DNA of 64,000 nucleotides from Maratus speciosus (lineage: Eukaryota; Arthropoda; Arachnida; Araneae; Salticidae), in the NCBI GenBank assembly GCA_963932465.1, contig OZ010799.1, positions 280,905,083 through 280,969,082 of the forward strand, given 5' to 3'. The position numbers and the translations under genes are program-made. The notes below the pieces were generated by a model. The model was not told the DNA's origin. It ran no database searches and was given only the letters and a program-made list of their open reading frames with translations. Shown here piece after piece: positions 1-11,580 of the stretch. How positions within the stretch are numbered: position 1 is the first letter of the stretch; each line of letters starts with the position of its first letter.

Positions 1-249
1 AAAAGAATGAGCAATTCACAGAAAATTTGACAATATGTTTCAATAATAAATTTAGTACTGCAGACGAATTGATTTGTGGAAAACTGAAATGTTTTTGCAA
101 GATTTTTTCCATCACTTTAAGGTAATTTTAGCTAACGAACTTTCGTTTTTCTTTTTTTAATATATATTTTCTTAAACCTAGTCGCAGACATTCTTGTAAT
201 TCGAAATAAAAACGGACAATATTGGATATTCGATTACAAACCTGTAATA

Positions 250-425
250 ACATTTTTTAAATTAGTATTTCTCGATTGGCAACACTTTTTTAAACTATAG
301 TAAAATTTCCCTTGTTAATATGCTTTATTAATATGCAACTAAATAAGACAAATATTACCATTTAAAAAAGTGGTGTCAGTCAAGAAACCTAAATTAAAAA
401 GTGTAGCCCACTTGCCCCTTTGTAA
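250..425. mobile_element. Degenerate hAT-type MITE
   Basis: This stretch matches the interior and right end of the MITE at 9918-10108: a 'ggcaacacttttttaaac' start, the central 'aataaggcg/ataagac' block and a right part ending in 'gtagccca'. The termini are too decayed to read a target duplication. The family assignment rests on that similarity. Confidence 0.5.
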
Positions 426-1424
426 CAAACAAGTATTCTCGTTCTTTCTTCCAAGCTGTATATCAGGACTGCTTGGTAACGTGATTACGATGATCCATCT
501 ATTTATGATACGACAAAAAATTGGTAGATCTTATTAGTTAAAACTTTTAAAACTTCTTTTTTCCGGTGACAGTTCATTTTCAATATTAAACGAATGTTCG
601 ATAAAAAGTTACATGGGAACAAAATAATTTTACACAATTTACTTTAAATTTTTTTCAGTTCATGACCTAGGAATTTTATTTTGCCTAACTGAGAGTTTAA
701 GCTTTCATTAAATTGGTAATTACTTTAAATTCAAAATTAATTTTGATGAAAATATTGTAAAAAAATGGTATGTGTAATGAAAAGCATAATAAATTCAATG
801 CTGGAGGTTTTTCGAAGTTCCAAATACGTTTATTTTGGTTTTAAAAAAATATTCGAAAGATGACAGGTATGCAGATTTGGGGTAAATTACAAGATATTAA
901 TTATAATATGTTTATTTTTTAAGAAATATAAACGAATTCTATTCATGTATTTTTATTCTGGCTGTATAATATGATCCTAAATTTCTAGACATAATTTTTC
1001 TATTTTATATGTTATATTGTCGTTTAACACGCATCTCTTTCTTTAATAAGAATCAATCATATACAAGGCAAAAAAAAAAGATAATAAAAGTATATAACAT
1101 TATTTTTCATATAATCAAGCTGCGAATTTTAATTTTTTGTGAAAAAAAAGCATGCTCACTCTATAAAAAGTCTTAGTTTTATTGTTAAATTGCATTTTCG
1201 TTATTTTTAATCGTTCATATTAACTTTCTTCTGTCTTTATAAGAAGAAAGTATTAGAAACGTGAAAAAGTTCGACTTCCGGTTTTCGACGGATTTACATG
1301 TTTTAGAAGGTCCTGAACACGATTTGACTATTTTTAGAAAATGTCTGTAATTGAGTCTGCAATGTCTGTAAATGTCCATATATTACAAAAATATTTATGG
1401 GTTTTTATCTCAAGAATAATGTAC
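426..1424. repeat. AT-rich non-coding with a dispersed repeat (838-1180)
   Basis: I see no gene here. Positions 838-1180 are a diverged copy of 5293-5640; both share blocks such as 'ggctgtataatatg' and 'acacatctctttct'. No terminal repeats or coding remnants were recognised, so the repeat class is unknown. Confidence 0.4.
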
Positions 1425-2215
1425 GGAATTTAGTAAATCTTCAGATTCAGTTAGTTCCTGATATAAGTTGGTTTTGGCTTACTTTTTGGTGTAAATCACC
1501 CAACAGGTGGCACTGCTACGCTGCATCATTCATGATTAGCGCAATAGCTATATCTATAGAACCAATGCACAAATTTTCTTCAAACTTCAGATTCAGCTAT
1601 ACCTTGATATGCCGTAATTTCCGGCGTATAATCCGCGGATCAAACAATCATTTTTCTACTCAGAAACTTTTAAAATTAAAATGTAACTTAGCAGATCGCG
1701 GAAAATATTTGTGTTTAATTACTAAATAAAATTTCTGGTACCAAACAGAGAATTTGTTGATCCTCGGATTACACGCCGGAAATTACAGTAATTTGGTGCT
1801 GATTACATTTTGGATTAAATAGTAGTTCAACAGGTGACGCTAGTATTCTGCATTATTTCCGATTTCTGCAACAGCTCCAAATAAAGAGTTCATGCACGAA
1901 TTTTTATCAAATTTCCGATTTAGTTAGTCCCTGATATAGATTGGTGTTTATTTGTTTTTGGTGTAAATCAACCAGCAGGTGGTGTTTCATTGCTGCATTT
2001 TTTACAATTTCTCCAATAGCTCTGCCTGAAGAACTAACTCACGGATTTTCATCAAAGGTCAGATTCAATTACACGTTGCCAAAAGTTGTTGCTGATTAGG
2101 TTTTGGTGTAAATAACCCTACAGATAGCACTAACATGCCGCGATTTTCTGGATTGACACGATTTTAGCAATAGTCTTATTCCAAGAACTCATGCAAGGAA
2201 TTTCATGTCTCTCGA
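1425..2215. repeat. Diverged tandem repeat array, about 145-150 bp units
   Basis: About four diverged units recur with the same order of blocks: 'cagattcagttagt..ctgatata', 'ttttggtgtaaatcac', 'caacaggtggc', 'ctgcat', 'caatagct' and 'atgcacaaattt'. Anchor blocks lie near 1440, 1585, 1910 and 2060. The array is broken by the small palindromic element at 1611-1790. Open frames over it are chance. Confidence 0.6.
1611..1790. mobile_element. Short palindromic MITE
   Basis: Imperfect terminal inverted repeats of about 30 bp carry 'gtaatttccggcg' at the left and 'cgccggaaattac' at the right, followed inward by 'ataatccgcggatca' and 'gatcctcggatt'. It interrupts the tandem array at 1425-2215, so it is younger than the array. 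The superfamily is undetermined. Confidence 0.6.
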
Positions 2216-2219
2216 ACAT

Positions 2220-3310
2220 GGAACTATTAATTAAGAGGAAATCACATAGCCTTAAAATAGTGAAGCTTCAACTGTAACCGCTTTCTCAGGGGTTGATTAC
2301 CGCCGGTAGAAACATCCACCTGTAAATTTATATGAAAATTTCCTTCTTATTTAAACACCTCATTAATGTAAAATTTCAGTCATAAATAATGGCACAAAGA
2401 GATTTTAATTTTTACTGGTAGAAGTTTACTTTCACGGTAGTCAGACCCTGCGTTTCCTCCATATCGTGACAACCAGTACACAAACTGACTTTTTAACCCC
2501 TTAATTCTCGCTCCCGTCAATATCACGGGCTGAGGTGTCGTTCGTTATTTCTCGTTCCCGTCCTATTTCCGGGCTGGAGATTTATTGCTGGAAAAAACTT
2601 CTGAAACCAGAAAAATTTAACTGGCATTTCGGTGTGATGAATTCTTTGAATATTGTCGTTTGGGTTTGGCTTTTACGCTGACTGGAATGTTGGGCTTTGT
2701 ATTGCATGTTTCGAAGTATGTAACGCTAAAAAATTTATTAATAATCAAAATTTAATGTATATATATTATTTCAAATATTATTTGTAAAAATGTGTGTGAT
2801 GATGATAAATAAAGATCTAAGATGTGAAAAATAAAGGTTTTATTCTCATTAATTTGTACGATGAAAAACAAACATTAAGACACAGAATTCTCGCATGATG
2901 GCTTTTCTACAAATATGAATTTGTTCTATAACATCTTTTTTCTTCGCCTTAAAAAAAACTAATTGCATATTTTATTTAGAAACCTTATAATTATTCAATT
3001 TCTGTAATAAAATAAATAGGTACTTTTTTATGGTTTTTCCAAATATTAAGCGACCATGAAGGGGTAAAAAAGGAAACTCACACCAATAAAAACAAATATA
3101 AATTTTTACTTAAATTTTGAGAAAATATTTCTATTATATTATTCTAAGACTTTTAAATAAGACGAAACTTTTTTCTAAATTTTACTGGTGAGAAGGTTGT
3201 CTCGGCGGTAATCGGAACTATAGATCTGATTTTTTAAAAAAAGCAGCCGCCATCTTGTGGCAACCACCTCAGTTACTTCATTCGCAACTGGTAGACTCTA
3301 CACTGTATGT
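2220..3310. repeat. Dispersed repeat, split by a MITE; second copy at 57835-58350
   Basis: The halves 2220-2490 and about 3070-3310 match 57835-58060 and 58120-58350. Shared blocks include 'gtgaagcttcaactgtaacc', 'tttttactggtagaag', 'cgtttcc.ccata' and 'acctc.tcagttacttca'. A piggyBac-like MITE (2497-3064) separates the halves here. No coding remnant was recognised. Confidence 0.55.
2497..3064. mobile_element. piggyBac-like MITE, copy 1
   Basis: The element is preceded by TTAA (2493-2496) and followed by TAAA, a decayed TTAA. Its imperfect ends are 'CCCCTTAATTCTCGC' at the left and 'GCGACCATGAAGGGG' at the right. A second copy is at 37875-38800. TTAA target use and C-rich termini suggest piggyBac mobilisation. 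It carries no coding sequence. Confidence 0.6.
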
Positions 3311-3611
3311 CATCTCTTCTTTACTCTTAACTCCATTCACTAGAACCCTCGTGATGCGCATGGATTGTCATTTAATTTTGGTACTATGTTACCGAATTTT
3401 GAAGAACGAACATGTATGAGATAGAAGAAAGTTTGGGATTGACACATCCGATTAGATATAAACTGAATAAATTTCACATATAAATGTCAAGTATTTGTTG
3501 TACTCGTAATACACCAGAAAATACTGTAATATTTTGACTATGCAATTTATAAATTAGGGTTCTTATGCCGCAGTGGATATGAATAAAGATTGACATTTTG
3601 TCCTTCTTTTT
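3311..3611. other. Non-coding, nothing recognised except flank of the next element
   Basis: No gene is visible. The last 60 bases ('cagtggatatgaataaagattgaca') are shared with about 5800-5840, which is the uninterrupted version of the insertion site of the next element. Confidence 0.4.
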
Positions 3612-4406
3612 TTAACACTTTCCAACAAAGTTGAAAAGTGCTTATGCATTCGGTTTGTCTGTACGTCTGTCCAAGATCTAACACCCGTAAATATACTCGG
3701 ATTTTCATGAAATTGATAAAGGTTATTTAGGATCACAAAAGCACTTTTGGTATTGTATATGAAGTATGTAGGATTAATCGTTCATTTACAGGGGCAGTCA
3801 AAAGTGTTTCATTCCATTATGGTATATGAGGAAAAATCGTTTCAAGAATATTTTAATGACATTACGCTATTTCAAATGTATTGAAACTGATATAAATCAC
3901 TGAATTGCACTACGATTACGTTAGAATATGGCACTCAAAGCATCTTTTATTCATTTACAGGGACACACAAAAGTAATCGATTTCTGTACGGTACTGCCTT
4001 TGAGTAATAATTGCTGGAGTGTGCGGTTTAAAATCCGGTATGCGCTTTGTAATTTAATTAATTTTTTGCATATTATTCGTTAGATACAAATTCTATACCT
4101 TAAATACAGGGCTGCCCAGAAGTATTCACGCATTCTCCTTATTAGAGGAAATTGTTGAAGGTAAATTTTCAACTGGAGTATATGTATCTCTCAAGTGAAC
4201 AAACTTTTGGCATGCATGTAGTTAAAAGATTCAAACCCATGTATCATATACAGGGCTGTTGAAAAAATTCGGATAATTTTCGGATTGTCGATGGGAACAC
4301 CTGAAATGTGTTATGCGTTTCCATATGGTTGAATTAGACGTTATATCTTAATTTTTTAAACGGTGCAGTTTTGTTACATTATTCTGAATGTGTTGGAAAG
4401 TGTTTC
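3612..4406. mobile_element. Non-autonomous DNA element with AACACTTTCCAAC termini
   Basis: The 13-bp inverted ends are 'AACACTTTCCAAC' (3614-3626) and 'GTTGGAAAGTGTT' (4392-4404). Next to the left end is a 'cggtttgtctgtacgtctgtcc' type block, which also occurs inverted at 7617-7696. At 5842 the paralogous site reads straight from 'cttcctttttt' to 'agttatgaattc', which serves as an empty site, although about 40 bases after 4404 are also absent there. No coding remnant was seen. Confidence 0.5.
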
Positions 4407-7340
4407 GTAATGTATGTCTGACGCATGATATTTTCTTTCTCGTTAGTCATAAATTCGAAATTCATACCGAAAATTCAGGATAATATTTCTTGCTTTATTT
4501 AATGAGAGCAATTTAGTGATTACGTGAAGTAAATAAAAAATGGTAAAAATTTTCAGTAAGAATTTCAAATGTATGAATAAAGTTTGCGGCCAATCTAGTT
4601 ACCTTGATTTGAGTGTCAGTGACTTCGAAAAAAAATTCTACATTATTTAATGAAGAACATAACGAACTTACTTTTACAAAAAAAAAAATAATTTTCTAAC
4701 CCCTTCATTCCTAATAACCTTGTAAACGTATTTTAGAAACAAATATTTATCGTACTGATGATTGATGAATAAACCTTTGTTTTCCTGTTTAACTATAAAA
4801 GTTAAAACAAAAAAGTTTTTCAATTTAAATTTACCCAACGGGAAAAATGATTTACTTGCAGATTTAATTCTTCTAGTTCTTTAAGACTTTCTATTGCGAA
4901 ATGATTATTTATCTTTCTAAAACAATAGAACTTTTGTTCGCAGTTTTATTTTGAAACTTTTCATTGTATCTGTAAAACTTTTTTTCCTTTAAAGTTTGAA
5001 AGTAACAAAACCAAACGATATTTGTCCTTAAATTAAGATAAATTGCTTTTAGTTGTGATTACGTACATTAGTGTTCAGATGCGTATTTTTCTATCTCATT
5101 AGATATATATTCTTAAAATAATTTTCAATAAAATTAGATTTTAATGAATAATACTTTAAGACAACAAGGGAATTACATTTTTTTATATGCACAAATACTT
5201 CCAAAGGCGAAATAAGCACTAATTTTATGTGCACAAAAGTCACTTTAATTTGAATCCAAACTCCCAACCCTGGTTCAAATGACGTTCTTTTGATTTAAAA
5301 AAAAGTTGGAAGATTGGAAAATATGCATGTTGTAAGTAAATTATAAGATATCAATTAAAATATGTATATTCTTTAAGAACTTTAAACGAATTCTTTTCAT
5401 ATATGTTATGTTATGGCTGTATAATATGCACCTAAATTCCCAGACACGATTTTTTTTCTTTTATGTAAATTATTCGTATAACACACATCTCTTTCTAAGA
5501 AATGAAAAAAAAAATCATGTACGAGGAAAAATAAACTAAGGATTATTAAAGTACATACTAACTATTATTTTCCATGCAATCGGATAGCGAAATTTATTTC
5601 TTTTTGAAAACATAGCATACTCATTAAATTAAAAATTTTATAGGTTTTTGAATATTGTTTTTATCTTTTACGTTTATATACGGAGAAAAATGTGCATCTT
5701 TAAATTTCAAGCAAGTCTTCATATGTCAGAAACACAGTAATTTAACCTTACATTATAAATTCATTCCATACATTATATAAATTACATTATTTATTACGCC
5801 TCTGTGGATTTGAATAAGGATTGACAGCTTGGCTTCCTTTTTTAGTTATGAATTCTGAATTTATACCAGAAATTTAGAATAACATTTTTTCCTTTTTTTT
5901 AGTGACAGACGTTTCAAGTATGGATGTAACGTATAGTAGAACCATAATACATTCATACTGTTTTACACACATTTTTTACAATGAAACATATACATATACA
6001 TTTAAAAGTATGAAAGTGATATTTAACATGGAACATTAAAATTTTAATCAGAGGTATTTCTACATCACATATAACTAAGAGCACTTCTTTTTTTCTAAAT
6101 CCAATTTCAAACTTCCTACTTTTTTTAAAGTTTTCATCTGAAATCTAAAGAAATGAAAATTTTCCATAGTTACATGATTTTTTTTTTCGTTTCCATTCTT
6201 CTAGTGAATTTTAAGAATCGAGTTATTTTAAGTAAAGGATCCAAAAAATTCGCAGGTAAAAGTTTCTCTTGTTAAAAAAATTCGTGCATTGTTAGAAAAT
6301 CATAAGATTTCCTTTATTTTACTTTTTTACAGTCTATATTTCCTATTTTCATGAGAAACCTTTATACAGAAGTTTTCTGGTACAACTAAATAGTTCGTTT
6401 TGTTAAAATGTTGAAAAAAATTAGTCCGTGTAAATTCAAAATTTAGGCTATCGATGCAAAAATAAAAGGTTTTATTAAAATTATTATAAGTATTTGGGAT
6501 CATGAAAATATAATTAATTTTATAAATCAACAAGAAAATAAAATCATACACCAGGCATAGATTGTGAAACACTTTACAACAATGACAGATTATTAATAAG
6601 AATTTTTTATTTTTTTTATATAATAAAATCAGATATCTAAATGCAAAATTTAAAAAATAAATAAGTCAATAAGTCAGTAAAAATTCATTTTCAGCAATTG
6701 CTGCCCACATAAGGTTATGTGCGCCAATTCTTTCGTTTAAGCCTGTATGCGAGCTATAGAAATACCGTCATCTACGCACTATCTAATACACATCTACACA
6801 CCATCTAATACACTCAAAATGAGATAAATTTAAATATGCTTACTACAGAGAGAAACGATCTTCAGGCAGCTATCGATCTTAGTCCATCCTGTAACCGAAA
6901 TTTTTTGTGTCTCTCTGTATATGAACGATAAACCTTATGACACCCATAATAAATAAAGAACATCCTGCAGTGCACCTAAGTAATTCTTTGAATTTTCGTC
7001 ATGTTTGAAGTCTCATAACATCATCAAAATAAATCGTAAATGAATTTTCCCCCATAGATAATAACGTGATGGAAGTGTCTTGTGCGTCCATGTTTACGAA
7101 CCATAAATGTACTTATTCTGTATTCCTGCAAAAGCATGATCCAGGCCATCTAACTGATGCATATGAATATCATTATGTTCGAAATATTGTGCTATGAATA
7201 AAGTTTTTTGCAAACGATTTTTCCTCATATACCACAACAAAACGGAATTATTTTGTGTATCAAACACAGTAAAGGAACTACGAATCTCACACACTTCACT
7301 TCCAATACCGAACATTCTTCAGTAAATATGAATAACATAT
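4407..7340. other. AT-rich non-coding DNA
   Basis: There is no gene with recognisable similarity. The stretch contains the second copy of the 838-1180 repeat at 5293-5640 and the uninterrupted flank of the 3612 element near 5800-5900. Short open frames at 6327-6572 and 7094-7315 on the minus strand look like chance frames in AT-rich DNA. Confidence 0.4.
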
Positions 7341-7365
7341 AAAATACCATTGTAATGAGAATATT

Positions 7366-7608
7366 GGCTCTACCGTGTCTGAGTGGTTAAGGCACCACAC
7401 AGCTAATCACTTGAGAGGTTAGGTCGGTTGCGGGTTCAACTCCCGCTGGTTCCGTTGCACACTCTTTGTGGAGCTTCCGGACGTAATTCTCTGGTGTTGT
7501 AAATTTCCTTGTGCTATATTGTCGCTGTATATTGACGATGACATATAAGCGGGCCTTGGTGTCAAGAACACAAATCAGATGTATGTTTTCAATAAATAAA
7601 TAAATAAT
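7366..7608 (+). mobile_element. tRNA-derived SINE (plus orientation)
   Basis: The head is tRNA-like with a long variable region. It has an A box ('tgtctgagtggttaaggc') and a B box ('gggttcaactccc'), a body, and a (taaa)n tail. Direct flanking copies of AGAATATT lie at 7358-7365 and 7609-7616. The head resembles a class II (Leu/Ser type) tRNA. It is inserted in the end of an element of the 3612 family (7617-7696). Inference: it was moved by a LINE. Confidence 0.85.
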
Positions 7609-7616
7609 AGAATATT

Positions 7617-7696
7617 TACGAGAGTTAGCGCACGGGAAGTTAGACAGACAAACAAACCGAATCAATAATTAAGTTTCAACAATGTTGGAAAGTGTT
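7617..7696 (-). mobile_element. End fragment of a 3612-type DNA element
   Basis: Read on the minus strand it starts 'aacactttccaac' and continues with a 'ttcggtttgtttgtctgtct' block, as at 3614. The SINE at 7366-7608 interrupts it. Confidence 0.5.
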
Positions 7697-7778
7697 AAAA
7701 AGAATTTTCGTGCATCATACTTTTTTTAGTAACGACAAAATCTTTTAATTAGTTATGAGCACAATGAATGATTTTGAT

Positions 7779-8026
7779 TTTTTTTCATTGATTTATTTAT
7801 TTATCATATCCATCTGACTTGTATGGTTGACCTCCGGGGCCCGCTTATAAGTCATTGTCAATATACAAGGACGAGTTAGCACAAAGAAATTTACAACACC
7901 GGAGAAGTACATCCGGGAACTCTACAAAGAGTGTGCAACGGAGCCAGCGGGAGTCTAATCCGCAGCCCACCTACGCTCTCAAGCGATTGCAGTGTGGTGC
8001 CTTAACCACTCAGCCACGGTGGGCCC
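7779..8026 (-). mobile_element. tRNA-derived SINE (minus orientation)
   Basis: This is a second copy of the SINE at 7366-7608, reversed, with its tail shown as tttattta repeats at the left. The 12-bp duplication AATGATTTTGAT flanks it at 7767-7778 and 8027-8038. The B box is damaged ('gggagtctaatccg' on this strand), so this copy is probably unable to be transcribed by Pol III. Confidence 0.85.
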
Positions 8027-8104
8027 AATGATTTTGATATTCTAATGAATCATCCGGGCATGAGCAAAAGCACAGTTGCCAACCTTCGTATCTTTTTTAA
8101 TCAA

Positions 8105-9250
8105 ATAAAACCAGGAATCTCTCTATTCTAAAAAAAAGTAACTACCGCTGTCACCGCCGCCGCCACCGCCGCCGCCGGTTTTGATTTTTTTGTGACCGGA
8201 AGCATTTCTCCGTTAATATTAACAAAAATAATGCATACAAAAATATGAAAATCGGTGGTTTTATACAGAAATGTTTGATAAACACGCTGATGCAGACAGT
8301 TTTCAAATCGAAGAATTATTTTAAGAGTTATTTAATGCTAAAGTTGGACAAAATCGTTCCACTAAAAAAGTTTTATAGCAGCAAAAACTATACATGACAG
8401 TGTAATTATTTTTAGATCATTTTATGCGTTAGAATTTGCCGGAGTGCAGATTGCATTAATTTTTTTATTTTGACTCATTTTTTCAGGTTTTATTTCTATT
8501 TTAAATTCAAATTTTCAGCATTTCTAGAGATATTTTTTACAGATTTCAGAAAATTGTACTAATTTAAACTGTTGCCAACTGTATAAAAAGCGCAAGCAAT
8601 AATGTTTGCTTCAAATTAAAAAATTATTTACACCTGACTATTATAAACAGGAAAAAAACTTTCAAATTAGAATTAAATAATTACGTATAAAAAGCAAGAA
8701 GTTATTAATAATTACGTCATAAAAAGTATACACATGAATTTTAAAAGAGAAAGGATATTGTAAAATAATAAATTCATTAACATGCGTTAAAAGTCTTAGG
8801 AGAAATTACGTCATATTTACGTCACATCATAGTTATTACATAAAATGAACACAAAATAATATTGCAAAAAAGTTCAAATTTAGAAATTGCGCTAGACATT
8901 TATTTGATATTTGAGAATTAATTTAAAATGTCTCATTTAAAAGAACTTTCTTTTCGCTTTGTTAAAAAATACCAGGAGACAAAGACTCTCTTTACTTAAT
9001 TCCTTTTATATTAGCTTATTTTCAAATGTTGTTACACGTGTATACGTCATCAAGTTATTTTTATTTTGACGTCTTATTTGTGTTTTTATTAATGTTGTAC
9101 GAATTTATTTGTTATTTCGTTATTTAAAATAAAAATTATATCAATTTGTATAATTTGGCGAGTGGTTTGGCGATTTATATAATTTGGCGAAATTGGTCGA
9201 CATGATAATCAAGTAGTACCGCAGCGGATTTGGCGTTAAAATTCCCCAAT
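8105..9250 (-). repeat. Copy of the large repeat family also at 27114-29608 and 35056-37551
   Basis: Reversed, this matches about 27480-28290 and 35400-36230. Shared blocks are 'tttatcaaacatttctct', 'cttaaaataattct' and 'caagttatttttattttgacg'. A run of GCC triplets at 8149-8176 marks one end of the matched part; the paralogs have only 'agcggcggtgac' there, so the triplets expanded in this copy. The part at 9045-9230 is the uninterrupted form of the Tc1 insertion site at 13231 and 14786. Confidence 0.6.
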
Positions 9251-9402
9251 CAACGAGAAATGAATAGAGATTCGTTTATAGGGAGATCGTTACTGTTTTT
9301 TAAATTATAATTCAATCTTTCGAAATATTTTTAAAGCCGATCAAATTAGCGTGCAATTAGAGTCTGCGGTGTCTGGACGGGGGTTGGCGAGCGTAGCTCG
9401 TA

Positions 9403-9420
9403 GGGGGCCGAGCCCCCTAG
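9403..9420 (+). mobile_element. Helitron-like 3' terminus
   Basis: A GC-rich hairpin (stem GGGGGC/GCCCCC, loop CGA) ends directly in CTAG, followed by T. Hairpin plus CTRR-T is the classic Helitron 3' end. Similar tails occur at 26232-26250 and about 26571-26587, and on the minus strand at 11581-11605. The 5' end of this element was not located. Confidence 0.6.
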
Positions 9421-9649
9421 TTATATAAATGAAAAGAAATAAATTAGGAGTCTCAGATATACACGATGTATTATAAATATGTTGTGTTTACAAAATGTCG
9501 TGTGTACATGTTTTTCTGAATAGTAATTTTGGCCTTATTTAAAAGCAGAATTTGTAACGCAAATAAATCCATTTAAAAGTAACGGTAGGTGAAAATGAAT
9601 ACCCCAATTTCAAAGGTTTACTATGCAAAATGTAATCAATGTATTTCTT

Positions 9650-9909
9650 CAAAATATACTTACATGTAGAAGTATTATAATCAAGTTTTGAATATACTCT
9701 TCAAAACTGTTCAATATGCGCTCCTTTTGTTATACGGCATATTTGAAGTCTGTGACGTAATTCTTGCCAAACCGTGTGCAGCATGGTTCTATTTATGTTG
9801 GCGATAGCAGCTGTGATACGGACTTTCAAATCAGTCATAGTCGTTGGACCTGGAAGCACATACAAGCGATCCTTTATGAACCCCCACATAAACTCTCATG
9901 TTGTAAGAT
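9650..9909 (-). pseudogene. Tc1/mariner-like transposase, C-terminal fragment
   Basis: The minus-strand reading from 9889 to 9701 (62 codons) gives WGFIKDRLYVLPGP, then a helical stretch, then VWQELRHRLQICRITKGAHI. This matches the C-terminal end of IS630/Tc1/mariner transposases found in many arthropods (after the final catalytic Asp/Glu and the DFxLWG motif). Everything upstream, including the catalytic residues, is missing, and an hAT-type MITE (9918-10108) sits just upstream on this strand. It cannot make an active enzyme. Confidence 0.7.
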
Positions 9910-9917
9910 ATGGGGAT

Positions 9918-10108
9918 TAATGTTGCCAGTGGGCTACATTTTTTTAATCCACATTTCTTTATTGGCACCACTTTTTTGAAACGGTAAAATTCCCTTTGTT
10001 TTTGCCTTGATTAATATGTAATTAAATAAGGCGCGTTTATCATTTCAAGAAAAGTGGTGCGAAATCAAGAAATCTGAATTAAAATAAGTAGCCCATCTGA
10101 CAACACTG
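9918..10108. mobile_element. hAT-type MITE with 8-bp target duplication
   Basis: A perfect 8-bp direct repeat ATGGGGAT lies at 9910-9917 and 10109-10116. Imperfect inverted ends read 'taatgttgccagtgggctac' at the left and 'gtagcccatctgacaacactg' at the right. The consensus end CAGTGTTGCCA and the 8-bp duplication are typical of hAT MITEs. Related copies are at 250-425 and about 10895-11045. Confidence 0.8.
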
Positions 10109-10116
10109 ATGGGGAT

Positions 10117-11580
10117 CGTGGCTGCTTACGACAATTAGGCTTACTGTGCCATCTATTGGAGAATATAAAATTACAAACTACTATTCGTAACTTCTATATA
10201 TATTACCTTTAACAGTGTGTACAACATAAATACATTAATTGCATTTTGAATAATAAAACTTTGAAACTGGGACATTCATTTTGATTTACCCTTATATTTA
10301 CCAGGCATCGCACATAGGTATTTTTTTACCATTTGTTTTAATTCTCTCCGTTGAATGATTAATATATTTATTACATGCAAACAAAATGAAAACTTTGACA
10401 GGGAAATTGGACGAAGACCTGTAACAGAGGTATAAAAGTATACCTTTATTTATTTAAAGGAAGGAATAATAAAATAAAATGCATCTGAAATTATTAATCT
10501 TCATCGAGGATAATAAAGAGAGAAGTTCGCGTCTGTGTCTGCCATTTGATCTTCTGTGTGATAGTGTACAGTGTTCCTAAGAGACCTGCGTACAGGGCTA
10601 CTAGATTGGGATAAAGGGTCCGGTATGTCTGAAGTTTAGTACATTGAAGCCAGCTTTTTTATGTTTTGGTAATTAGTCGAAATAGTAATTAGCCGCTTCA
10701 CTTATTATCCCTATGAAAATTTCTCTTTTATTAAGTACGTGAACAAAAGTTTTTGCTTATTTTTAAATAAATTTGTTTGTAAATTCTGGTGCCGTTCACT
10801 CATTTCAGTATTTTACAAATAGAAGTACCATGCCCCTGAAAAGCTTTAAAAAAATGATAAAAAAAAAAAAAACGATGCAGTGTTGCAGTTTGCGTTTTTT
10901 TTTTTTTTTTTCAGATTGTTTTATTGCTACTCCTTTTTTGAAATAGTAATAATGGCCTTATTTAATGACCAATGAAATAAGCCGAATATTACTATTTCTA
11001 AATAAGTGGTAGAAATTAAGCAAAAAACTGAAAGAAAACCCACCCAATTGGCTAAACTGAACGGATTCATACATTTTTCTAGTATTTATCAAGATATTTT
11101 TCTAAAGCTGCGATCGCACAGATTAACCTGGCATACACAAAACTGATACTTCCTCATAAATAGATTTTACGAAAGGAAAACTGATGAATCATATCAGGTG
11201 GTAATCTGATCCATAATGACATTTGTGAATTCAGTATTATGGCGGTTTGTATTTCTACGGCAGATATCAGCTCGTATTCCATCAATCAGAACGATCTGAA
11301 AAAAGTTGTTCTGCGTTGTCGGTTGAAAATTATTTTTCATAATAGTTAACAGCTGGTACTGGCCAAATGATCATCATGTTGCTTAAATTTGCGGATTCTG
11401 TTCAGTCTTCAAAATTCCCCTACTTGCAGCGCGAAAGAGAGGCTATAAGAAATCCAAAGAGACTATATTTCTGATTGTACTGTTGTAGGCTGTGATGGAA
11501 AATTTAGTTTCAGAATTTTAAGTAAAAATGTCAACCCTTAAACGCATGTTTTTTATTTTGTTTCGAAAAATTATATATGA
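10117..11580. other. Non-coding; two decayed MITE relatives
   Basis: No gene was recognised. About 10680-10855 is a decayed relative of the small piggyBac-like MITE at 13915-14111. About 10895-11045 is a decayed relative of the hAT MITE at 9918. A poly(A) run at 10859-10872 and a poly(T) run at 10897-10912 are simple sequence. Confidence 0.45.

Noticed and set aside
1397..1729. 110-codon frame
   Set aside because: It runs across a diverged tandem repeat and a MITE and has no recognisable motif.
7387..7665. 92-codon minus-strand frame
   Set aside because: It is the antisense of a SINE with a tRNA-like head and matches no protein family other than SINE-derived artefacts.
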